A stretch of 64,000 nt of DNA from Ignelater luminosus. Taxonomy: Eukaryota > Arthropoda > Insecta > Coleoptera > Elateridae. Made by a program: the position numbers and the translations under genes. The notes below the pieces were generated by a model. It was not told the DNA's origin. It saw nothing but the letters and a program-made list of their open reading frames with translations, and searched no databases. The stretch covers positions 146,344 to 210,343 of the forward strand of contig VTPC01000996.1 of the NCBI GenBank assembly GCA_011009095.1, written 5' to 3'. Each line of letters begins with the position of its first letter. Positions within the stretch are counted from its first letter, which is position 1. This document shows, piece after piece, positions 45,501-57,500 of this stretch.

Positions 45501-48500
45501 AAAAGGAGCAGAAGTGGTAGTAGTGAAAAAAGAAGAAGTCTCCTTGTGGTCTGTATTAGTGTCTTAACAAATGTTACTTTAGTATGTTTTAGAAAGATTC
45601 TAATCATCTACATAGAAAAATTTACTTAATATAAAATGTATTTCTTTTAGTTTAACTGACGCGTCTCTATAAAATGTAGTTAATTTTGTTATAAAATAAC
45701 TAAAGAAAGGATAGATATGGTAGGATAATAACTGTCTGTGAACCAACACGTAAGAGGAAAGCAAGTAGCAGTTCTAAGAATAGAGGATGTGGAGGCAGAG
45801 GTAGAAGTAGAAAGAAGAGTAAAGGAGGTAGCAAGAAAAGGAAGAGAAGCAAAATTAGAAAGAAGAATTGTAGCAGTAAAGGATGTGGCGGTAGAGGTAG
45901 AACTAGAAAAAAAAGCAGAAGCCATGGTAAAAGAGGAAACAGTAGTTGTGGAGGAAAGAGTAAAAGAAAACGAAGTGGTGAAAAACGGAAAAGAAGTAGA
46001 AGTAGTGGTGAGGGGAAAAGTAAAAGTAGACGAAAAGGAAGCAGAAGTGTGGTACTCGTGGAAAGAAAAAGAGAAAGATATCTCTTTGTGGTCTGTATTA
46101 GTGTCTTACAAATGTAACTCTAGTATTTTTTAGTAAAATTGTAATAATCTACATAGAAGAATTTAAGATAGCAATTATTTCTTTTACTTTTACTAGTGTA
46201 TAAGGAGGTATACAATGCTTTTAGATTCATATACAAGTATGTTTTCTTTTTATTTTTGCTTTTATTTCAAACCAATAAAATAATTTAAAAAGCTTCTGCT
46301 ATTTCTTTCATAAATGAGTTTTACCAGTTTAGTTACAGATCATAGTACAAATTACAATGTTTGAATTCTGAATTTTTTCTTGCTTGAGAAAATATTGCAA
46401 TTTTCATTCTGTTCAGGAGTATACAAAAAGTTAAATAATGTAGGGTTCATGTCGTATTTTAATATCTTTCCCTTTTTTTATTAATCCACTGATCTTAAAT
46501 GTTTATTACTACATAATTTACTACCTATGTAATCCTTTTTAATTTTGCCAAACTTTGCTATTATTTACCCAAACTTTTCTTCATTTCTCAATCAATCAAT
46601 TAAAAAAACTAAATGTCAGAATGACAAGTAATTTAAAATAGAAAGTAAACAAAAACGAATATTTCATGATATCTGGTTCCAACCAATCAGAATGGATCAC
46701 CAACATGTCCTAACTCTTCTAACAATATTATAGGAACTCTAATACTATTGAGATTTATGCGTGTTGAGCATCTGTAAACTTATGGTAATTTGTGGCCTGT
46801 GGAAATGTTTGGTGTGTTGTATTATACAAACGCTAGGATCGTCCTCACCTGTGAATAACCCTGTATACAAAAACTAAATGATAAAATTATTCAAATATAA
46901 AAGACTAGAAAAATATCAATACACAAATGAGAGCTATTAAAAGTACTACATTATTTAGGATTAAGAAAATTCCCTTTTTCCGTTACCAGCTGAAAATCTT
47001 GAGGACTAGTAACGTAAAATCTGAAAGAATCTTGAAGAACTATCAAAAGTTTAGTAAATGGAATTAAAAAGAAAAATGCAACGACAAAATAGGTTAGAGT
47101 GCTTGCCTACAAAAATAAAATTAGTCTGTCAATTTCAATTAATGTATACAGGGTGTTCCTAAAGTAGTCACGATATATCAGGAGGCGATTCAACAGGCGT
47201 ACTACTACTTTTCTTTTTCATTGTCAGTAAAGAGAGTGTTTTCCTCACTTGGTGAAAAACTAGAAACAAGAGATTTTGAACTAAAACAATTGAAGTTTAT
47301 TTTCAATGCTTTATGGAAAAACAACAAAATACTAATTTTTCTGGTGTTAGAAAAATATGTGTACAACATGCGTAAAAAGTCGCTTTGCTTCACGAGTGTA
47401 GAGTCGAAGACGAAAAAACTTCATGCATCATAATATTATCAGTTGCATTTTACAAGTTACCATCGTTACTATGTTTCTTTGCGCGCATTGATCTTGGTAC
47501 TTGAATTATAGTGACATATGAATATGCAAATACCTATATATAGTAATGTTTCATCAAAATGGTACTACATTGCTATTCCTATATCTAATTAAAATTAGAA
47601 AATTGCATTTTGTAGTTTAAAGTAAATATAAGTTGTAAAATAAAAAAAAATAAAAGTCAATTTTAAGGTGAACTCAGGTATGTATCTTTTAGGAAGCGTG
47701 TTCCGTTATTGTTAAAGATTAGAAACTTAATTTCGCTGTCATATGAAAGATAAACCTTTGAACTGAAGTTGTCAGACGATGGTTTGCTCTTTGCTTGGCC
47801 ACCTCTAAAAAAGCTTGAGCTATCCCCGGAATTAATATGTACCAAATTAATATCCTTTGTGTTTAAGTTCATAACAAAATGCATATACTTAATTAATTGG
47901 TAATTCTTAAATTGGGAAAAGAGCCCTTAGTATCTGCTTCCTGTTTTTGTGTGGCCACCTGTTAAAATTTTCAAATTCATAAAGACTTTCTGCCTTTTTT
48001 TTGAGAGTGTCCATTTGAATGTGGCACAAACGTTGTGTACTATCGAACTCCTCACAGTGCCTTCTCCAGAAATTCCTTTTAGATTTTCCTTCTGTTTTTG
48101 CTCTGCTCAACAGTTTGATTAAACGAAACTAAACTTTTACAGCCCGAGACGTATCAACTACACTAGAGGCGAAACTCTTTTTCTGAAGAAGAAGTTCCTC
48201 TATGGTGTTGTTGAGAAGTCAAATTATCTTGTTTTTCTTAGTCTCCTGAAGCAGCTCCTTATGAAAGTGAGCTGAACCGTTGAGTATAATTATTATAATC
48301 CAACAATGACAGTGTATAATCCTGGAAAACGTCGATTTATAGTTTTGAGTATTGTTTTCTATTTTCAGAGTTGAGTTACGTTACTTTCTATTTAAAGACA
48401 GTTTTTGTTGTTGGCTGTAATGATTGCCTTCTGTATTTACTTTACAGTAACGTCATGAGTTTATTTCTCCTTAATGTTATCAATCATTAAAGAAAGAGGT

Positions 48501-51500
48501 TCAAGCATTTCTTCCAGTATACCACTCTTTCTTTCTGAAGTTTTGTTATATCGAAGCGGATGTGCCTAAGATCTCAACAACTTTCTTTATTAGACACTCT
48601 CTAGTTTTTAATAAAGTTACTAGCGTATTTAGTAGCTACTACGATGTCAATGACTTCCTGATTATTGTACGTAGTTTCTGGTGTTTATTATATTTGATGT
48701 GTTTTTGACACCTAAACTTCAGCGGTACCAACTAACAGGGTCGCATGTTCTCTATCTAACGTGCAAACGCAGACACCTCCCATAAGCTGGAAAGCTAAGC
48801 TTCCAAACTTGACTCGAGGCAACGCATCTAATGCCACTACGTCCGTTTACTGTTTCAGTTATGACAGCTGCCAGACCCTTAGAACGTAAATCTGCTAGTG
48901 CCATAACTTTAATTTCCTTGTTTACAGGTATGCATGCTGTGGGAGTTTCATACGTATCACTACATATTGGTTTAGCATCTACCTCACCAAGATTACTTAA
49001 CTTACCCTCTCGGGCACCATTTAGTACCCAATATTTTATTAAAACGCCTAACCAGAAAATCTCTAGCTTTTCTAACTACTATACAGAATGTTAAAGAAAT
49101 AGCATCGAAAACTCTAAGGGCGTGTAGTACTCATAAAAATAAGTAAAAAAAGTTTATATAACATGTATCCGAAAATGCATCATTTCTGAGATACAGGGCA
49201 TCAAAGTTTCATTTAAAATCTCTTATTTCTTCGATATTTTAAAAACAAGGAAAGATATCGGGACGAGATTATCTACATGCTTGTTACTCCTAGGTATCTA
49301 TTATTCTACGTAGCTCTATATTTCACATCTACATCAGAGGCAGCGAATTGTAGAAGGAGGGCTAATCGAAATCCGGAAAATTAAATTTTACTAGAAAATG
49401 ATGCGTTCTACGGAAAAAAAATGCAAGAGTAACTTTTTTTGTAAAAGCGATTGTTAATCTCGAAAATAGAAAAAAATCTTTTAATTTATCAGATTGGCTC
49501 CTCTGCAGTTTCCCGACTCTGATGAAGATATCATACTCAAAACTACCTAAGAGTAACAAGCACGTAGAAATTTTGTTCCAATATATTACCTTGTTCTTGA
49601 AATGGCGAAAAAACAAGAAATTCGAAATGAACTTTGACATCCTGTAGGAAATGGTGCATTTCCAAACAGATGTCTATTTATATAAACTTTCTTTCTTATT
49701 TTCATGAGTACTACACGCCCTTGAAGTCTTTGGCACTATCCTTTTAACACCCTGTACATCACAGTATACAGCGTCCGATTATAACCTATGCCTACATGGT
49801 TTGGGAAAAGCCAAAAAATAACGCATTTAAATAAACTTCAAGAGAATTAAAATAAAGTATTGCTTGCTTCTATTAACGCTTTTTGGTTTATATGCAACAG
49901 CCAACTCTATGACGAGTTACAAGTGCCAACCACTCAACAGCATATTAAACAAGGAACCAAGAATTTTCACAAAAAATTAGTTACTTGCTCCAGCGAAGAT
50001 TTATATGAAATAGGCAAAAGAAATATTCATCAAAGACTCTCGCGCCTATTATCACAGGACCTGTATCTTTTACCTGAAGCAACTAGTGCTTTTCAAAAGA
50101 TAAATAACCGTTTGTGACTGAATATTTCATCTCACTTTTTAATGTAAAGACATAGTTTGCTGAACTGAATAGCAATATCTAAAAAAAATACATTTACGTA
50201 TTTATGTTATATTGTTGTAATTGGGAAAAACTGCACTGTTCAAGAAGTTCAAAAACAGTATCTATACCAATCCATTAAAAAAAAACAGAAAATTGATCCA
50301 CTTTCGCTTAAACCGGAAGCAAAATAATTTTTTTAACATCATTTTCTTATAGAATAAATAACGCTATAATTTAGTCTCTATCAATTATAATGTCTAAAAT
50401 GTAGTATAGCAGTTGAGTGCACGAAAATACTCTGTACTATATACACTCTGAACACTCGAAAAGTTAATTATGTACTAAATTCCTCTATTAATAAAATACA
50501 TAACCTTGACATATTATTGGTAAACGCCAACACTAACAATAAGAGCTACTTTTCTACAGATTTTTACGATTAGGAAAACGAATTGTATAGAAATAAAAAC
50601 AGTAGCGACTGATCCAAAATGATTGAGGGCAGTTTGAACTTTCCACGTTACCATCTCAGTGATCTTTGCAGCTTAGAGTTGGTGAATGGTGGTGTTGCTA
50701 GTTGTCATTTAACCAGCCAATGGTGTATGTGTCGTCATGACAATAATGTCAAACAAAGCTAAATCAAAAAATTTAGTGCTACCAGCCTTCAATAATACAG
50801 TGTGTCCACATTTCAATGCTCACTATTGGCATCTCGGAAATTGTAAGAGATACGAAGTCGGTTAAATTAGAAGAAATTTGGCGATTTTGGAGATCAATTT
50901 ACTTATACTTTTGTTTTTCCAAAAAAGTTCACGGCTTACTAGATATTTGCTAAAAACGAAATTATCTTATTCTTTTCACTGTATATTTCTGCTTCGCGGG
51001 AAATTAAAACTGTCATCAGTCATTTTGAATAGCTTAGTAGAGAGAATGTCGTAAAATCATTATACTACCATTGTTAATAGTTATTTTAGGAAACAAACTT
51101 AAATTTAAATTAAACAAAACAGATTTTCTGGGAAGGAAAGAATCTTGTCAATCCTACTACAGCAAAGCGTACCAAAGCAAATCTGGATGTGATGATTCTA
51201 CATCCAAACTAAATTGTTTGAGCTTGTTAGCTTATTATTTTTCTTAAAACTTTTAGAGAGGTTAATTATTTAACTGAGAAGGTATTGAGTATTAACTTAC
51301 TAATTCAATACTAATAAATATGCCTAACAATGAGGAAAATTCTTTGAATTGCCTATTTGTGAAGTGGAAAACACGCTGAAATATTAGTGAGGTGTGTTAG
51401 GCGTGTTGTTAGAAATAAATGATAACATCTTTGTAGAATCTACTACTAGAGTAATTGAAGGCAAAGGTATACCTCCCTACAGGGAGGGATACTTTTTCCT

Positions 51501-54500
51501 TTTCTGTGATACTTTATCTTGATGACCCCCTACAGAGTCTGAATTATGCAGGATGCACTGCAAGAGAAGTTCGGAGAAACGGTGGCGGAACTGATGCAGA
51601 AAGTTCTGTAGTTAATTGAAAGATGGTGCTTGAAAGACAAATATAACTAGGTACTATTCGTTATCATTTGAATTATACAAGTGCCATTTGTTCTTTTTAA
51701 TGAAATCGATTTCCATGTATTTATTTCAGTAATGACACTCAGAAGTATTAGTAATTCAAAATGAATAAATAGCTAATGACCTTCTAAGAATTGTTATTTA
51801 CGAGGGTTGCTATTTATATTTCTGGCCTTGGCAACACTGACTGTTTCCAGGCGTCAGCTGACATTTCCAGTGTAAGCTTTACATTGTTGAACATAACCTC
51901 AACCACAACATTTTGTCATTTGAGTGCGATTAGTGTTGTTTGCAGTTAATTGAAAAGTGCATTCCCTAGTAGAAAATGAAATTGACCCGTGAACACTTTC
52001 GTGCAATTATTTTTCATAACTTTCGACGTGGATTATCACGATAAGAGTGCATCAATGAACTTAATACATTATATAGCGATGAAGCTCCATCCTACAGCAC
52101 TGTAAAAAACTGGTATAATGAATTCAAACGTGGCCGATGTTCACTCCAGGACGAAATCCTTGAAGGCCGTCCAAAATCTGTCGTTGTGCCTGAAAACATC
52201 GATGCTGTGCGTGAACTGATTAAACAAGATCGTCATGTGACATACCGTGAGTTTGAGGCATCTTTGGGCATTAGTATGACTAGCATCAACAAGATATTAC
52301 ATAATCATTTGGCCGTAAAAAAAATTTGTTCCCGTTGGACCCCGCATAACCTGACCAATGCTCAAAAGAAGGCTCGCGTCGACTGGTGCATTGAAATGTT
52401 GAAAAAAATTTGCGAAAGGTGCATCAAAGGCTGTGTATAACATCTGCACAGGTGACGAATCATGGATCTACGCATATGACCCCGAAACAAAACAGCAATC
52501 AACTGTGTGGGTCTTTCAAGACGAGCCAAATCCAACAAAAGTTGTTCGCGGAAGAAGCACATCGAAGCAAATGGTTGCCTGTTTCTTTGGCATTAGCGGT
52601 CATGTGGCAACAGTGGCGTTAGAGCAACGTAAGACGGTCAACTCTGAATGGTACACAACCATTTGTTTGCCAGAAGTCATTGGAGAAATTCGGAAAACTT
52701 CAAAGAAGAGGCGAATCATTCTTCATCATGACAATGCAAGCTCTCACACCGCTGCTCAAACAATTGAATATTTAACCAGCCAGAAGGTCGAGTTGATGGG
52801 CCATCCACCATACAGCCCTGATTTGGCACCCAATGACTTCTTTTTATTCCCGTACATCAAAAACAAACTGCGTGGTCAACGATTTTCAACACCAGAAGAA
52901 GCCGTTTTTTGTTTCAAAACGCATATTTTGGAGCTGCCTCAAACAGAGTGGAAAAAGTGCTTCGAAAATTGGTTCAAAAGCATGGAAAAGTGTATCAATC
53001 TTAATGGAGAATATTTTGAAAAACAATAAAACTAGTTTCGATCATAAATACTTGTTTTTTCATTATTAGGCCAGAAATATAAATAGCAACCCTCGTAACA
53101 CTAACACTAAGAATTCAGTTCAACAAGCATCGAACAGTGTTTACACTTACCTCAAGTCTAGAAATTTTTCTGCTGTTCAAAGCCGCTGATTCCTTGCATG
53201 CTGTTTGAGTTTGAGTGCCTACTAATACAAATTTGAAAAAAGAATTATAGCTATACCATTATTTAATCATTAATTTATTTTTGCGTTGAAGTGATCAACT
53301 TGGCCTTCTTAAAAAATAAAATTTTACTTTAAAGGTCGAATTTGATTCAATAAAGACAAATCTTCGCATTTATTCAGTTCGGTGTCAAATGCTTCAATTA
53401 TTTAGCAAAAGATCAAGAGAGAATCTATGGTATTTAACATATGTTATTAAATACATATGATATGACAATATAGATATGACAAAATAGAACCAAACATATG
53501 TAAATCCCTAATCTCTAAATTCATGTCAGATAACGAAATTGGTAGGTAAACAGAAAACCTTATTAGGTGTAACTATTTTTAAAGATTCTTTACAAAAGTT
53601 CAAAGACATTATTTAATCTTGACGACAAGTTTATTTTTAAAAATAAAAAGAGTTAAGAGTAAAAGGTTGATGATACTGATAGTTCATTTTTTTATTAAGT
53701 AGATGCTTGCCATGGTACGGTGCATATTTATGCAAATTAGTACGAAAATAATAATTTGTATATAGACTCAAGATAATAAATAAATGAAATAAAAAAAGTA
53801 GGCTGAGCTTTCTCTTGAGATAGTATGTTATTCAAAAGTAAAATTTTATAAGAAAAAATGGTAACTTTCAACCCACACTGGACAATATTTTATTTGTTAA
53901 ACGCTTAAAATTCCCACATGTTTAAAAGTGAAAGTCGCCCAAAGAAAAAATAATAGATTAAGAAGTATATATATAATTTTTTTCGTAACTTTTATTAAAA
54001 CTAATAAGAAATTAACAATTTTTGTTAGCAATAATACACAGGTATACATTTTACTCCGTGCAGAATAATTTAGCATTTCTAATCTCTTCAATTATAAATT
54101 TACAAAAATAATCCGATCGAGGAAATTAAAAAATTGGTAACTTCAAATATTTCTTTGCGTAGGTTCTACAAGGTGATCGCGCCAAGAGCGGTCCGCCCAA
54201 ACAGTGAATACCATGTTTCCATCAGCGTTCAAGAAGTGCTCGAACCTGTTACCGTCAACGTTATTCTGTTAGGAGTTTCCTATTCTGGAAAACCATACAG
54301 TACTCAAGAAACGGTTCTTTTTGAAGCGGTACAACCACATGCTACTAAAATAGCGAGAATTGAGGTAAAATGCTACTATAAGAAATTTATATAAACAAAA
54401 ATCTGCAAATGCATTCATAACGAATTATGCATCGAAAAACAATTTTTTCTCCAACCACACGAATACATTATAATATCAAATTAGTTGATAGTATATGAAG

Positions 54501-57500
54501 AAGTTCGTTTTGGGGATTGTCACACTCATAGATCACTGTCGCAACTGTACAAAAAGTAAGCATTTTTGTACTGTGCGCGTTGTCCGGCAACGTTTTTACT
54601 CGCTCCAAACAACTCCTACTACCACCCTGGTGGAACTTACTGTACTGGAGTGGTAAATAATTTGGATAATGTTTTCATAGTTACAATACTAGTATCTCCT
54701 ATTTAAGAAACAAATTATAATATTTCGATAGACACGATAGAAGGCTATAAATTGATTCAAAATAGAATCTTCTATTATAAATCTGATAACATCATTTTTT
54801 CAACATTGCAAGAACGAGCTGAGATATCGGAATGGAATTTTCTGCAGACTTGTTACTCTAAGGTATCTACTATTCTAGGTAGTTTTCTGTTTGATACCCC
54901 TAATAAAGGCGGACCACTGGGGGGCTACGTCACTACTTCACTACTCTAAAACAAATTGTTACGTCACTGAAAAAGTAAAGAAACTTTTTACTTTTGGAAT
55001 TAATAATCAAATTAGCAATAGAAGTTCCTCTTGCATTTTTCCTGTAGAATGCATCATTTTCGAGTAAAACTGAAGGTCATAATCATAAGTCATCTAAGAA
55101 ACAGAATGCAATTAAGCCTTCTTTGTTATATAACTTGTTTCCTTAAAGTACACCATTCTCGAGATACATAGGATCAAATCTTAACTTTAAAATTTCTTGT
55201 TTTAATGAAACTTGAATACTGTGTATCCCGAAAATGGTGTACTTTAAGGAAAGAAGCTATCTGACGAAAAAGGCTTATTTTTCATCGAAGAATTGCATCA
55301 TGTGTTTGAGATGATATACGATCTTACCAGAGCCTGCTGAACTTGAGAGGTTTTGAATAATGCATTTTGACGCATTCTACGAAAAAAAATACAAGAGAGG
55401 CTTTTTTTACCAAATTGATCGTTGATTCCAAAAATAAAAGAACTTCTTAATTCTTCAGTAGCGTAGCAATTTCTTCTGTTAGGGATATCAAACACAAAGC
55501 TACTTAAAATAGTAGGTACCTTGGAGTAACGAGCATGTAGAAAATTCCACTCTGATATCTTACCTCGTTCTTGAAATATTGAGAAAACAAAATATTTTAA
55601 ATGAAACTTTGACACCATGTCACTGTGATCAATTTTGAATAATTAGCTAGACAAAATGTAGAAAATGGAATTTCTCATTTCGAAAAAATAATAGTAGACA
55701 GAGCAAGCTAAAGAGTCAATTGTTAATATACTGTAGATCTAACAGGTCTGGACTGGTCCAATTTGTTGCGACCAACGTTAAAAGTAGAAGTATTGTATTG
55801 ACGTACTTATGCTATTGCAAAGTGTTGTGTCGATGAGTAGTCTTTTGTTTATGTTAATAAAGTTTTGCATATTTATAATATTAGTTTGTAGTTGTAAGTG
55901 TAATAAGAACCATTTCTAGTAAGGAAATAATTTTATAAAATAGCATAATACTTAAAGTTTACCGGATAATATTTACATAAATGAGTTTACGGTAGTTAAA
56001 CAAAAAAAAAGTTTCAAAAAGTTTTACGACAAATTTTATTCTGTTTTGTAGTTTCTACTTTAAAATCTATAATAAATCTTTACTTAGTTTTACCAATAAN
56101 NNNNNNNNNNNNNNNNNNNNNNNNNNNNNNNNNNNNNNNNNNNNNNNNNNNNNNNNNNNNNNNNNNNNNNNNNNNNNNNNNNNNNNNNNNNNNNNNNNNC
56201 TGTAGATTTAACAGGTCTGGACTGGTCCAATTTGTTGCGACCAACGTTAAAAGTAGAAGTATTGTATTAACGCACTTATGCTATTGCAAAGTGTTGTGTC
56301 GATGAGTAGTCTTTTGTTTATGTTAATAAAGTTTTGCATATTTATAATATTAGTTTGTAGTTGTAAGTGTAATAAGAACCATTTCTAGTAAGGAAATAAT
56401 TTTATAAAATAGCATAATACTTAAAGTTTACCGGATAATATTTACATAAATGAGTTTACGGTAGTTAAACAAAAAAAGTTTCAAAAAGTTTTACGACAAA
56501 TTTTATTCTGTTTTGTAGTTTCTACTTTAAAATCTATAATAAATCTTTACTTAGTTTTACCAATAATTTCTTCTGTTTTGATTTGTTGAATGAATCAGAA
56601 ATGGGACTCCTTATAGACGTGGTGGTACAAGGAAAGGAAAACACAAACGATGGAAACACGGAAAGACGTTTTCTTGAAGATGTAGAAAAGGTATTAAAAA
56701 TTATGGGCATAGATAAAACTTTTAGTATAAGTTTCTCCACAATATTAGACACAATATCAAGTGGATATGCTATAAATACGACAAAGTTTAAAAAGTACAC
56801 GATAAAAACTGCAAAACTCGATATAAAACTATATCCCTGATATCCTATGCCAGTAAGCCTTCACAAGATATTAATACACGGACCAGATGTGTTGGGCCAT
56901 TTTATGTGTCCAATTGGACAGTTGTCCGAAGATGCTTTCCTGGCTCGCGTGAACATCACGCCCGGAAGATGTCAAAGTGTAATTAACATCTTTTGCATTT
57001 GCTCTTGATATCTTCAGATCCCCTAATTACCAGCATTCGAACGCTACCAAAAAAAGGGTGGAAGTTTGTCAGAAGAGGTCAAATCTCTCCTTCAGATCCC
57101 TGACAAAGCAGTACACTCTGTAGAAGACTCTGACGACGACCAGGAGAAAGAAGACTTATAAAATGATAAAGAATATCCATTCATTTATTTATTTATGTTT
57201 TTTGTGTACTGTACTTAATAAAATATAATTTTTTATTTTTGGTGAATGCTAAGGTTACATATCTCTTAAAAAATTGAGTAATGAAAGTCATAAAAGGTAA
57301 ATTTCGCATTTTGTTTTACTAGAGTGTGCTTATCTATTACATTCCATACCATGATCCAGTGATTAATAATTTTGTCTTCCTAAATGAGCGAAATTGATCA
57401 CCGTGCATGTGTCTCGCAAACGGTACACTTTAGGCAAAAAAGTTATCGGGTAAGGTAGGCATAATTTCTGTCAAGGAATGCACCTGCCAAACTTCTGCAC

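Larger units (their letters stand above)
39626..54162 (+). other. Giant first intron (14.5 kb) of the CD109-like gene
   Basis: The donor CAAGG|GTAAGT directly follows the signal-peptide exon; the acceptor is TTTGCGTAG at 54162. Phase 2 is kept. Inside are a foldback (40573-40762), a palindromic MITE (42460-42751), the basic-protein cluster (45215-46140), LINE scraps (47907-48120, 49770-50117), a MITE (49117-49722) and a mariner (51801-53095). The stretches 40770-42450, 42760-45200, 46150-47900, 50120-51790 and 53100-54160 show no gene. Confidence 0.8.

Noticed and set aside
45738..46133. ATG-started E/V/K-rich frame as the gene at 45.7 kb
   Set aside because: It overlaps the K/R/S/C-rich frame in purine-rich DNA; the E/V pattern looks like an out-of-frame reading, though neither is proven.
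45215..46140. The inverted cluster as an ordinary MITE
   Set aside because: The arms include coding-like sequence and a third direct copy outside the palindrome, and no typical terminal motif or target duplication was found.
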